Origin: Alisma plantago-aquatica
Lineage: Eukaryota; Streptophyta; Magnoliopsida; Alismatales; Alismataceae
Assembly: GCA_963693085.1 (NCBI GenBank)
Contig: OY856412.1
Coordinates: 1,126,867,744 to 1,126,931,743 of the forward strand
Length of the DNA stretch: 64,000 nucleotides
Direction of reading: 5' to 3'
Of the stretch, positions 1 to 11,376 are shown one piece after another. Every line of letters begins with the position of its first letter. The first letter of the stretch is position 1. The notes under the pieces are model-generated. The model had not been told where the DNA came from, made no database searches, and saw only the letters and a program-made list of their open reading frames with translations. The translations under genes were made by a program, and so were the position numbers.

Positions 1-1037
1 AGTGAAGAATGTTATATAACTCGCCTCTATAGAGTAGGTCAGATCCCAAATAGAAATAATATCGAGCAAATAGGGCAAGAAAACCTTGGATTCAGATCTG
101 AACTTGGCCAAATAAGTACTTCTCTCCACAAAGAAGTAAAATCCTAGAAAAAGAAACAACAAGGATATATTTTTGAGTTCTAGAGACACTTTCACCATGG
201 AACAGCAAGGTTCCGACCTGAAAGAAGGTATAAGGAAGAAGAAGAAGAGCAAGAGAAATGGAGAAGGAAGGAAGAAAACAACTTGCCTTGGTTGAAATCC
301 CTAGAAGATGACCTTGGAAACCCTAGATAGGGCTAGATGGAGCTCTAGGAGACCTTCTCCAAAAAGAGGTTGTCTTCTACCTTAGAGCACTTGGTTCCAT
401 AGAAAAATAGAGTGGATTTGTTTCTCTAGGTTAGAGGAAAGAGAAATCAAGCATAGTTTCAAACTTGGGAAAAGAAGAGGTAAATATAGCCCATGGATAA
501 GGATAGAAGCAAGCATGAGGTGTAAAACTAGCTTCCCCATGTGTCTATGGCCTTAAATTATTAAGAATATACAAGAATACACACAAGTAGATACCCCACC
601 ATCCATATTGATCTTATTATCTTTCCTTTGTCGAATTTCCCAGCCAATCACATAATTCATTAGTTGGTAGCTACTAAAGGTAGCTCATCCATGAAGGGGT
701 AAACCCTAAAATACCCTTGAGGAAAACACATTCAAACCATGGCTCAAATAGGAACCTGATGGCTCAAAAATATCAAGAATGATAATATAACATGTAAGGA
801 TCATAATGTATGTGACAAATTGCAAAGAAAACCCCTCAATTGGGTAAATTGTAGAAAATTCCAAAATGTACAAAAAATTGCATAACTTGCTCAAACAGTG
901 TTTAAATTGGACCAAATTTGAAACTTAAGCTTGTATTATGATTTAAAAACATATAAAAAGGTTAGATTAGGGTTATAATCATTCAATTATGGTAATTAAG
1001 CTCATTAAACTCATTAAGCAAGTTTAGGGGCCTTACA
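1..1037 (-). repeat. 3' LTR of element A (partial)
   Basis: Matches 27413-28450 almost base for base, apart from scattered substitutions and small indels. It ends GGCCTTACA at 1037, so in element orientation the LTR begins TGTAAGGCCCC. It is followed directly by the polypurine tract. The rest of this LTR lies left of the window. No coding region here is credible. Confidence 0.9.
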
Positions 1038-1038
1038 A

Positions 1039-1056
1039 CTATCAACCCCTAACAAG
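1039..1056 (-). other. Polypurine tract of element A
   Basis: On the minus strand this reads CCTTGTTAGGGGTTGATA, immediately before the LTR start TGTAAGG. The same TTAGGGGTT tract precedes the 3' LTRs of elements D and F. It is the expected plus-strand primer site. Confidence 0.75.
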
Positions 1057-1073
1057 GATTTCGCCCCGAAATC

Positions 1074-2340
1074 CTACGCAAAAAGAGATGGGTATTTTCT
1101 ATGCATCTCATTCTCTAGTTCCCATGTGGATTCCTCTATGCCATGATGATTCCACAAAACTTTCACTAGTATTATATTTTTTCTCTTTAGATTTTTCACC
1201 CTTCTATCTAGGACCAACACAGGACCCTCAACATAGGAGATACCCTCATCTAACTCAACCTCTATTGGTTGGATTGTATGTTTAGTATATGGATGGCATT
1301 TCCTAAACATATAGATGTGAAATACATTATGCAATATATGTAGCTCTAGTGGTAGCTTCAACTTATATGCTATATTTCCAACATGAGCTAGGACAGGGTA
1401 TGGTCCCATAAATCTGGGAGTCAACTTACCCTTCTTTCCAAACCTCAGTACACCTTTCCTAGGAGAAACCTTAAGATATACTCTATCTCCCACTTGGAAC
1501 TCAAGTGGTTTGCATCGGTTATCTGCATAAGATTTCTGCCTGTCCTGGGCTGCTTTCAATTGTTGTTGTATCACTTTAATCTTTTCTTTAGTCTACTATA
1601 CTAGCTCAGGACCCAAAAGTTGATATTCACTTGTCTCATACCAACAAAGAGGAGACCGACATCGTCTCCCATGTAGAGCCTCATAAGGATCTTTATATAT
1701 GCTTCTTTGAGAGATCTTGTTGTATGCAAACTCTATCAGAGTCATATGTACATCCCAACTACCAAGAAATTGCAGCACACATGCCCTCAAGAGATCCTCT
1801 AAAGTCTGAATAGTCCTTTCAGACTGGCCATCGGTCTGCGGATGAAAAGTTGTGCTTAATCTCAACTGTGTTCCCATTGTTGAATGCAGACGCTCCCAAA
1901 AATGACTTGTAAACTGTGGACCTCTGTCAAAAACTATAGTCACTGGAATATCGTGCAGATGGACTATCTCATCAACATATATTTATGTCAATTTCTCTGC
2001 TATAAACGTCGTCTTAACTGGAAGAAAATGAGCTGACTTAGTCAATCTGTCTACTATCACCCATATGGAATCATGACCCTTGGCTATCCTAGGAAGACCA
2101 ACCACAAAGTCCATAGTAATATGATCCCATTTCCATTGTGGTATTGGCAAGGGTTGTAATGTCCCTGCAGGCTTCTGGTGCTCAACCTTTACCTACTGAC
2201 AAATTGGACATTTGGCAATGAACTCTACCACATCACGCTTTAGACCTGGCCACCAATACATGTCTTTCAAGTTTTGGTACATCTTGGTGCTTCCAGGATG
2301 CATTGCATACATGGAAAAGTGAGCCTCCTCAAGTACCATC
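1074..2340 (-). pseudogene. Element A integrase with chromodomain-like C-terminus (degenerate)
   Basis: Integrase part of the gypsy polyprotein. Reading 2340 to 1074 on the minus strand it shows an HHCC zinc-binding region (HFSMYAMH then CPIC near 2190). The catalytic core follows with Asp in TMDFVVGLP, Asp in FDRGPQFTS and Glu in GQSERTIQ, so the DDE triad is visible. The C-terminal part has the GKLTPRFMGPYPVL module and a tail with LVKVLWNHHG and STWELE, typical of Tekay/Del chromodomain-like ends. The stop at 1074-1076 is close to the natural polyprotein end. Damage: a stop just after CPICQ, another near 1980 and two between 1574 and 1615. It is also in a different frame from RT and RNase H, so there is a frameshift between about 2600 and 2340. 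Confidence 0.93.
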
Positions 2341-2595
2341 TTCCTCAACCCATCAACATCAGGAACTACTGTCCTATTGTTGTGACAAACTGTACCATCA
2401 TCTGCCTCATGAAAGCCATCATACTTTTCAATGCCAATCCCTGATCGAATATTCTATATCACAGTATCATTCTATTGTGCATCATGAATCTGTTGTCTCA
2501 AGGTAGGTTTCACTTGTAACTGTGCCAATAATCCTACCAGCAAGGAAACTTCTGTCTGTACATTCATCTGGCGAAGAGACACTAGCATATCTCTC

Positions 2596-3020
2596 TTATG
2601 GCACATCAAAGGAATTTAATTGTGCATTATCTATCATTGATAATGAAGATGACTTTCTACTCAATGCATCAGCTACCAAATTTGCTTTCCCTGGATGGTA
2701 GTCTATTGTGCAATCATAATTCTTAATCAGCTCCATCCATCTCCTCTGCCTCACATTCAGCTCTTGTTTTGAGAAGATATAGTGTAGATTTGTGTGGTCA
2801 GTGAAGATCTGACACTTTTCTCCATAAAGATAGTGTCTCCAGATCTTTAAGGCATGGACCACCGCTGCAAGCTCCAGATCATGTGTTGGGTAATTCTCCT
2901 CATGTTTCTTAAGCTATCGTGAAACAAAAGAAATCACATTTTTATCCTGCATCAACATGCATCCCTACCCATTCTTTGAAGCATCACAAAAGACAATATA
3001 GCCTTTTCCTTGCTCTAGCA
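2596..3020 (-). pseudogene. Element A RNase H (degenerate)
   Basis: Follows RT in the polyprotein and degrades the RNA strand of the RNA-DNA hybrid. Minus-strand translation gives CDASKNG with a stop, then GCMLMQ, a second stop, then [31 protein letters not shown] sequence. It ends in the conserved [17 protein letters not shown] and [17 protein letters not shown] motifs. The catalytic Asp positions are visible, but two nonsense codons (near 2970 and 2914) break the frame. Confidence 0.92.
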
Positions 3021-3060
3021 GTACTAACACCGGTGCACTAGTCAACTTTTCTTTCAAAAG

Positions 3061-4005
3061 CTAGAAAGAACATTGACACTTGTCATTCCAAGCAAAAGGA
3101 ACATCCTTCCTGGTTAACCTAGTTAGGGGTAACGCTATAGAACTGAAGTCTTTGATGAACATCCTATAGTGACCTACCAGACCTAGGAAACTATGGATCT
3201 CTGTCACTACCTTTGGTTGTTCCCATTCTAGTACAGATTTCACTTTCTTGGGATCAACACAAACGCCATTTGCAGATATAACATGGCCTAGAAAAGACAC
3301 TTCAGATAACCAAAATTCACACTTGTTGAACTTAGCATATAGTTGATGCTACCTCAACAAAGTCAATGCCTGGTGAAGGTGTTGCTCAGGTTGTTGACTA
3401 TCCTTGGAGTATATCAAGATATCATCTATGAACATGACCACACACTGATCAATATAAGGTATAAACACCCTATTCATTAGATCCATAAAAGTTGCAGGTG
3501 CATTGGTTAGCCCAAATGGCATAACCACAAACTCATAATGACCATACCTAGTCCTAAAAGTTGACTTGGGTATGTCATCAGCCTTAATTCTGAACTGATG
3601 ATAACCTGACCTCAGGACTATCTTTGAAAACATAGTGGCACCTCTCAACTGATCAAAAAGATTATCAATCCTTGGTAAAGGATACTTATTCTTTATTATC
3701 ACCTTGTTCAACTGTCTGTAGTCTATACACAACCTCATTGAACCATCCTTCTTTTTAACAAACAACACGGGAGCACCCCAAGGGGAAGTGCTCGGCCTGA
3801 TATTTTGTTCTTGTAACTGTTTCTTTAACTCTTGCATCTCTGTTGTTGCTATTTTGTATGCTGACTGTGCTATGGGTTGTGTTCCAAGAACAAAATTGAT
3901 CTCAAACTCAATCTCTCTAGGAGGGGAAATGTTAGGAAAGACATCCTCAAATTCTTGCACCACTGGTACCTCCTGGATACGAAGACCTACTGCCTTGGTA
4001 TCCAC
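3061..4005 (-). pseudogene. Element A reverse transcriptase (catalytic Asp lost)
   Basis: Ty3/gypsy reverse transcriptase, which copies element RNA into DNA in virus-like particles. Visible in order: [44 protein letters not shown], motif A as [12 protein letters not shown], then [23 protein letters not shown] and the catalytic FIDDILIYS. The connection domain continues at 3061-3300 ([29 protein letters not shown]). Motif A normally reads DLRSGYHQ. Here the first catalytic Asp is Val, so the enzyme should be dead regardless of other damage. A stop near 3349 separates the two parts. Confidence 0.96.
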
Positions 4006-4032
4006 AATATGAGCTAAGAAAGCCTCACATCC

Positions 4033-4391
4033 TTATCTCGTCAACCGCTTAGCTGCCATAGCTGACATCAAACATGTGGGAAGAATCTTCCTATCACCCC
4101 GAAAAATCCACTGTATATCTCCATCATGGAACATCACCACCTTAGTACTACAGTCCAAGACTACCTTGCATTTTTCCAAGGTATCCATTCCTACGATTAC
4201 ATCAAAACCACGCTTGTCAAGTGGAAAAAGATCCACTTGAATGTTGTGTCCAGAGAAAGAAAGAACATAAGAAGGGAACACTTCTCGCAACTCAATAGAA
4301 TCAACCAAAGGAGTCTCTAGCCGCAGGATATCAGATCTAAGACTAATAGGTAGATAACAACTCTCTATCACCTCTCTCGTGACAAAAGAGT
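4033..4391 (-). pseudogene. Element A aspartic protease, C-terminal part (split by element B)
   Basis: Encodes the C-terminal part of the retroviral-type protease (SFVTREVIESC, then FDVIVGMDTLEKCKVVLDC). The N-terminal part with the active-site region lies 18.9 kb away, at the end of 23263-23320 on the other side of element B. There VDPSVT precedes the insertion point, where most gypsy proteases read D-P/S-G-S/A-T. The frame is continuous across the TSD, so B disrupted an aligned protease reading frame. A stop between 4005 and 4033 interrupts the linker to RT. Confidence 0.9.
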
Positions 4392-4396
4392 ACGTC
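4392..4396. repeat. Target-site duplication of element B, left copy (acgtc)
   Basis: acgtc lies immediately before TGTAACACC. The identical acgtc follows the element end GGATGTTACA at 23263-23267. This 5-bp duplication is typical of LTR element integrase. Confidence 0.95.
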
Positions 4397-5063
4397 TGTA
4401 ACACCCAGATTTTTATATCACATGAGCGGAAGCAAATGTTTTTTTTCTTCTGGGAGTGTCACAAACATGATAACCATTGTAATAAAAGTAAATGAAACAC
4501 TTTGCAAAACTGTAAAACTGATTAATACATAGCTTTTTTTAACATACAACTACATCATGTTTATGCATAAGTTCATAATAAAAAGATGTCAATACACAGG
4601 ATCATCTAGGTAGATGGCACCCCACTAGGCAAGCTTGAAAGTCTCTTAGGCCTTTGTTGGTCCCTTTGTTCTTCAATCGCTCCAAACCTACGGACATCGC
4701 GTCCCCAGCCATACATTGGGAAAAATAGTCATTAGATTAAGTGGCATGAGTATTCTAAAATGCACATTACTGAAGAGCTAACAATGTTACAAAATATTCT
4801 TGGACACTATAAAACTGATAGAAATTGCTGATTAAAATCTGAAAACATAATATCTCTTGACGTCTTTAACTCTTATCTTTCTACTCTATCTTTTCTGGAG
4901 ACCTATACCATGGGTCTCATGACCTACACCAAAGTGTCTAGGTCATACTTATCTCATCTGAATTCCTCTCATCACACTCATGGATGAGATTACAGACATA
5001 TTCTAATCTAAAGTATCTTTTACTTACGATTTTTATCTGTTTTTGGCCACCATTATATAATAA

Positions 5064-5254
5064 GTCCTCCTCTATTGACACTAAAGTGTCCTCTGTGGTG
5101 CAACACACCCTTTGTTGTCACAACGTGCCCTCTGTTGACACCGAAGTGTCCTCTATGGTGCAAGGCACCCTCTGTTGGCACATTGTGCCCTCTGTTGGCA
5201 TAAATACCCTCTGTGACTCCCGCAGTGTCTGGCGCAGCGTGCCCTCTGAATCGT
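5064..5254. repeat. LTR minisatellite, CCCTCTGTTGGCAC-type unit
   Basis: About nine degenerate units of roughly 20-22 bp built on CCCTCTGTTGGCACA / TCCTCTATGGTGCA, each holding a small TGGCACAACGTGCC-like or GACACCGAAGTGTC-like palindrome. The same array recurs in the other LTR of element B (19440-19630). The short proteins readable here are repeat artefacts. Confidence 0.8.
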
Positions 5255-5381
5255 CCCGGGACTCTCTGGTGAGGACTTATTATATAATGCATTATGTGAA
5301 TGTTTCAAATTAATTATCTTAAGTCTATCTTTACTAAACTTTGAATCTGGACTTATCTGAAACTGAGTACTAAACATGTAT

Positions 5382-5480
5382 TGAATTCTGAATCTGAAAT
5401 ATGAATCTAAATCTGAATCTATATCTAAATCTGATTCTGAATCTATATATGAATCTGAATATGAATCTATATCTGAATGT
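5382..5480. repeat. GAATCT/ATATCT hexamer array in element B LTR
   Basis: Tandem degenerate hexamers (GAATCT, GAATCTATATCT) with period 6. The same array lies at 19758-19850 in the other LTR, with small unit differences expected from replication slippage. Confidence 0.8.
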
Positions 5481-7374
5481 AAACATGTATCTCAATTACT
5501 ACATAATTGGGATTGGGTCTATAACCCATATCATGTACCTTTATTCAAAATCTGGCTACTGATATAGTGAGTAGTCTAAGTCTGAATCTAAATCTTTTTA
5601 TTCTTAAGTTCTAAACTGAATTCATTGTTGGATTTGAACATGTATCTCATTATCGGGGTAAACTTTGTTTTAAAACTCTTATTTGGTCAAATTACTTCAC
5701 TTATACCAATTATATGATAAATAGCTTAGGAAAAAGGACATGAAATGCTCATAGAATTACTAGGTATACAAAGTATCTTAAGTCGGGTTCATAAACGTAT
5801 TTTAAGTACAACATATCTAAAAATATGAATTCTGACAAGGTGGTTCAATCCTTCTTTTTAAATATGATGTTACCCTGAACCTTAATATTTGCATAAAAAC
5901 TTACATGTTAAACCTTAAATATCAGAATAGAAATCTCATAAAATATTGTCTTGCAACCTAATCATAACTTAATTTGTCATTATCTTATAATGCCATCATA
6001 AACTCATTTTACAATACCTTCTGATCCCAAACGTACTTTTATTAGTACACCATGTCCTAATATTTTCAAATTCATATTCTTACATTGTACTTGTATTCTA
6101 GATACTATTTATTCTAAGGAATCCAGTTCTTAGATTTCTACATATGTATGAAATCTTAATGGCATGTTTCTACTTGAAATCTTACTACATAACTATGACT
6201 ATAAATATGAGAAATTCTAATAACATATGTGTACTTACATTCTTCATACAAAGCTATTTGAAATCATAAACTAAGTATGGGTACATTATTGGCATATCTT
6301 ATCTTGAAATCGTATTCATTACTTCCAAATATTTCTAAGAAATCTTATAGGAATATGATTCTTCAACTTTCTCATGGACTTGGTCCATGAGTCACAACTA
6401 TTTTGAGCAACATATCACTATTTTAGACTTTGGGTATCTACACTTGCATAAAGATAGAAATATGAGAATAATATTGTTTATAAATCTTAACATTGAAGTC
6501 TTAGAACATTAAATCACATAGATCATGAAACTCTTATTAGGAGACATGTAAACATATTGAACAAAGACTATGAGTACTCATGTGCATGGAGCACTTACCT
6601 CTTATACAGATGGCATCAATAAGGAAGTCTTGATTCTAAGTTCCATAACTTTAATAACATGGATATCATCGTAGTGTTATCAGTCCAAGCTTATATTCCC
6701 TCTTTCTATTTCTAAATCTCAAAACCCCATCTTCCGAACTACATATACCAACTTAGGGTTCTTATTTAGACTAAATATAACTTTAATCTAAAATCACCAT
6801 AAAATCTTAGTGTTGAAATAAAATAAAACTCATACTATATAATTAGTATTATCTTTATACTCAAATAAGACATAAATTGTCTTATGCACTAATATGAACA
6901 TATACTTCATATAATGAGAATAATTCTCAATAATAGTCACATATTGTAAACTTACTGACTCAATCAGGAAATTAAAGTAGAATACCATCACATTACTAAT
7001 ATCAGGCCTAATTGGCCATACATATATCACTTATAGTGTCAGGATAATCATTTATTATTCTTTCGTAATGGCTACTCATCTAAAACTAAATACTAATATA
7101 ATATCACAAGAATATTCATCAAATCTCCAGAAAAGTATTCATATAATGTAAGAGTGATCATGTATTAAAATATCAGGCCATTTAAAAATCATATCCTGGG
7201 TGAAATACCCAAAATACTCTTATTAGGGTTTACATTAAAAACCTCATTAAAACTTCATACATGAAAGATCAAGAGGAATAAAATTGCTTCCTGACTTCCC
7301 CCCCCCCAAAAAAAAAGATCAGGATCTAAATTAATGTTAAACATATCAAAATACACATTTAGTAAAATTTGTAT

Positions 7375-7379
7375 GAATT
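7375..7379. repeat. Target-site duplication of element C, left copy (gaatt)
   Basis: gaatt precedes TGTAACATACT and is repeated at 16474-16478 after CTCCTTACA. The uninterrupted B LTR near 21695 is less clean here (gtatgaagttc), so the pre-insertion site is similar but not identical. Confidence 0.9.
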
Positions 7380-8678
7380 TGTAACATACTGAAACCTAGG
7401 AATTAATCTTATTCCAGGGTTAATAGCTTAGAACCCTTAGTTTTTAGAGGTTTAGCCAAACAAGGATTAAGATATGCTCTTTGTGACCTTAAATATAATA
7501 ATGCATGCATAAGTCACATTAAAATGTAGAATTTAAATTAATATTACCCAATACTTTCAAATTAATCATAAATGCAATAAAAGGAATATAGGATATGTGA
7601 ATAAAAGGCAAATTGTTCATATTTAAGGATAATGAGTTATAATTCCACAAAATACGAAATAAATAATTCTATATGGGATAATGATGGTATATATTAGTTC
7701 TAGATCCTTCCTATGCCTTAGGGTGCAAGGAAGAGAAAAAGGGAATAAAAGATAATGCTTAAAATGGGAATAATGAGATATTGGCTTACTAATGGGAGAA
7801 ATAATAGAAATAATGAATAATATGAAAATTTCTTGGATAATAATAACCTCAAATTCGTTTCCTTGACATATGTCTTGGCTTGGGGGCCAAGTTTCAACAA
7901 TTTAGAATAATAATAAATATATATATTCTATTTAGAAAAGAAAAGGATGTTTTACCTTACAAATATTAAATAAAATATTTAATGATTCCAAAAGTGGAAA
8001 ATAATTTTAGATTCGTAATCTACATAATAAAATATGCCTTTGGGTGAACTTTCACTCAATTTGGAGAAAGTTTGTTTAAAATATGAAATTAGGAGAGAGA
8101 AAGTATGTAGAACCTTCAAATATTAAATAATTATAAAAATAACTCCAACATCTAAAATTGATGGAAAATTCGTAATCAACATGTTAAATATGACTCATGG
8201 GTCAAGTTTTATAATTTTTGGATAATCCTAATATCATTAATGAAGGAGGAAAGAGAAAATAGTAATTAATTTATTTGACATATTAAAAGTTGTCAAAAGG
8301 CAAATCTAATTTTATATTCGGATTCTACATGTCAAATTTTGCCTCTGTACAAAATTTCACCTAATTTTGTTAATTTTTGGACCCTCAATTTTCATTGGAA
8401 AGAAATTTAATCAAACCTTATTTAAATGCAAATATAATTTCTCGATTTCCTTATCACGCTATTTGATTTCCTTTAGTTTTCGGGTTTTAATTTGGACCCT
8501 TCGATCTGGCATCGGATGGTGCTCGGCTCATCTCCCACCTTTGGTAGGAGTCCAGCCCGATGCAACATGTACCAGGACTACTGAGATGATCGTTCCTCGG
8601 TTTTCTCTCCGTCTCTCTTCTTCCTTCCCCTCCGCTTTCTTTTCAACCGGTTTCCTTGTCTCAATATGCACCCAACGG

Positions 8679-8690
8679 TTATATATATCC
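8679..8690 (+). promoter_or_regulatory. Candidate TATA box of element C 5' LTR
   Basis: TTATATATATCC at the upstream edge of the GC-richer LTR block, conserved at 13894-13905 in the other LTR. The position fits the U3/R boundary of the LTR promoter. This is inferred from sequence only. Confidence 0.4.
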
Positions 8691-9032
8691 TGGGTTTTCC
8701 CTGATCGTTAGCCCTACCAAAGTCAACCTTCGTCTTCCCCTGTTTTCGCCCTGCCGCAACCTTCTTTTTCTTCTTCCGTGCACTGCAGGCCTTCGGACCC
8801 TACTTTGATCCTTCCATCACCTTCGCCGGTCTTCAAGGAGTTTGGTTGTGGGTTTTTCTTGGCTACTCCTATACCGGAACCCCATCGCCCTACTCTATCG
8901 CCATCCAACTTCTCAGTTCGGCGAGAACCAATCTGTCGTCGCATAGGTTGCCTCTGCGATTCCGACTCGGGGTTGGGATCCTTTATGTGAAGCTCGGGGA
9001 AGCTATTATCCAAGACAATTCCGCTCAACTTG

Positions 9033-10916
9033 GTGAGTTTTGATTTTGCCCTTTTTGCTTTGGTTCTTGCTGACCCTAGTTCCCTTTCTCACCAGCCTTG
9101 ACGGAACTGCCTTGAGTTTTCGGTTGATGGGTTCGTGATGAACTCTCGAAGGTGTGTTGTGTATCTGTTTTTAGAGTTGTGCAAGATTGAATGTCGGATT
9201 TCCCTTTAATCAGACCTCCAGAACCTCAGTTCTGCGAGTTCAGTGAGGAAGATGATGGACACTAGGTAAATTACTTAATCACCCTGACGCTGGATCATTG
9301 TTATAGTTTTGATATCAGGGGCAAAATCATCTTTACGCCATGTGGTCTTTTGTTTGGGCGAGTCAAGACTATGCATTTGACCCCTGACTTAGTCGAGTCT
9401 GTTTGGGCCAAGTCAGCTGATCGACCCACTCAATTTCCCTCTCTTTTTCTCGCTTATTTGGCAATTCTTGAGATTTCGATTGGTCGAGCTTTGAAAATCC
9501 ATAACAAATTAATCCCTAATCAGAAAAATATGCATAAATTGTCAATAAAATGAGAAAAATGTAAGATTTATTTTGGTATGGGTTTTGTCTCCTAAATTCA
9601 ATATTTAATGATGAGTAATTTTAATAGATCTAATTAATAAGTTAATAATTTGTATAATTAATAACTAGTAAACCCTTTGGCCAAAATTAAAAGTAAAATA
9701 TGTTCTAAACTCAGAAAAGTATGATCTATCTAATAAAAATAAATCGGATGCCTGGTTTTGAGATTTTTCGATTAAGTATTTTGAGGATGATTTAATTAAC
9801 TAAAAATACCAAAACTAACCCTAAAAGTCAGTATCTTCAAAATACCTAATATTATATGTTATTTTGATCAGAAAATCCTAAATAAGATGATGGTGGTGTT
9901 TTCAAGACCTAATTCATTGGTTTGTAGAAAAAGTTAACTTTAGGGTTTTGAGTTCTTAATGAATGCATATAATGCTAATACATGTATACGGTTATTATAA
10001 TAGGACAAGTGGACTCTAATCTTGCTTAGGATTTTGGAAAGTGTTTTGAGTAAGACTTTGTGAGAGGTATGTTAGCATCTCTTATTTTTCTTTATTGAGC
10101 AATAACCTAAATTTTCTTTCTCTTGGTCTTATGGACAATAACCTAAAAACTATATCTTTTCCTCTTGAATATTATGCTTCATGTGAAGTACCCTACTTAT
10201 TACTGATCTTGTGATCATAATATCTTCTTGACTTTCTTTTGTAATCTTTATTATGCCTTGTTCATTATGGAACTCAATTTGTTGTTATATGCCCACTTTG
10301 AGGTGGTTGATAATGATGATCACTTATGTGGTGATTAATTTATAAATCGGACTATACCTTTTTACTTGTCTCCCTATTAAGCATGTTGTGTGACTCAGTA
10401 GCCCTAGAGTAATATAATTTGCATTGGTTTTGGGTTATGTGCCCTTATTGTTTACTTTGGGATGGTGGTTATGTGCCCCATACCCGGGTTTCAGCTTTAT
10501 GGGGGTTGTCCCAAATTTTTAAATATATTGGGAGTTTGGTTATGTGCCATACTCTATCGAGTTTCAACTTTATGAGGGTTGGCCGCCAATTGTTATTTAT
10601 GTTGTTCTAGTGCTATGTTTTATCTCACCTACATGCAGGTTGTCATGGGTTTTTTACCCTAAAATCTTTATGAGTGCTTTTGTGGCACCACTTTTATTAT
10701 TGTTTTTAATGGCAAGTATCCCTTTTATCATATATTTGTGATTCTTTCCTTTTATGCCCGATTGGGTAGTTCTTATCTTTTTTTTGGGAAGCCTTCTCTA
10801 CTTGTTGTACCTTTTCCATAAAATATAATGCTCATTCCTTTTTAGCATGCTCATACCAGCGTTTTACTGATATCCTCTTTTCTTTTCCTTTTTTTTGGGG
10901 TATGTTCCAACCCCAG
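9033..10916 (+). other. Putative intron within the element C 5' LTR
   Basis: A consensus plant donor (TTG|GTGAGTTTT) lies downstream of the TATA-like site. A pyrimidine-rich acceptor (TTTTCCTTTTTTTTGG...CCCCAG|GTGTTGG) lies near the LTR end. Both are conserved in the other LTR at 14248 and 16138. The span between them is T-rich, as plant introns are. If used, splicing would shorten the long leader ahead of gag. No transcript evidence is available here. Confidence 0.35.
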
Positions 10917-11256
10917 GTGTTGGTCAAGGAGGAGGAGATCTAGGAGGACCTGGACCTCATCAAGGTTAGCTGACTTTGTGGGAGACTTGGCTTGAAGTTG
11001 TTAGGTGATCCTCAGCTAGTTCTTCATATGTTATTAGTTTTCCTTTATGTCACCCTGTGTGGTGAAAGTTAGTTGGTTAAGTTGCCTTGTGATGGTTAGA
11101 TATGTCTTTCAATTCTGCTGCTACATTGTGTTATGCTACAATCATGTTTAAATAAATTTGGTTTCATCCCCTTTTGAGAAGAAAAAAATTGGTGGATGTT
11201 GCCCTCTTTATTTTTAGTAGGGAGTGGATCCCTATGGGATCCCACTCCTTACAGCA

Positions 11257-11268
11257 TGGTATCAGAGC
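11257..11268 (+). other. Primer-binding site of element C (initiator Met tRNA)
   Basis: TGGTATCAGAGC begins three bases after the LTR end. It is complementary to the 3' end of plant initiator Met tRNA, the usual primer for these elements. Confidence 0.9.
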
Positions 11269-11376
11269 TTGTAGATGTTGATTACCTAACAATTTCAAAC
11301 ATGTCTCCCTTAGGATGTTTACCCTTATCTTAGGTTGCTTATACCTAATACCTTGCCTTGTGCATGCAAAACCCTA

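Larger units (their letters stand above)
4397..7379 (-). repeat. 3' LTR of element B, left segment
   Basis: Starts TGTAACACC and aligns with 18774-21700 with about 3% mismatches by eye. It is interrupted at 7379 by element C. Just before the insertion (about 7275-7318) it carries a run of C followed by a run of A that the other LTR lacks. No coding region is credible; it contains a minisatellite (5064-5254) and a GAATCT-type array (5382-5480). Confidence 0.92.
7380..11253 (+). repeat. 5' LTR of element C
   Basis: 3874 bp, from TGTAACATACTGAAACC to CCCACTCCTTACA. Aligns end to end with 12600-16473. Layout: AT-rich first 1.1 kb, a GC-richer block at about 8460-9280 with a TATA-like element at its start, then a T-rich stretch to about 10900. 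None of the short reading frames in it looks like a gene. Confidence 0.95.

Noticed and set aside
5053..5377. Repeat-containing frames on both strands, also seen at 19314-19753
   Set aside because: The LTR minisatellite is open in several frames; both strands are open, as expected from a repeat rather than a gene.
8367..9043. Frames of 60-114 residues in the GC-richer part of the element C LTR
   Set aside because: Start and stop positions are not conserved between the two LTR copies; better explained as leader/exon-like LTR sequence.
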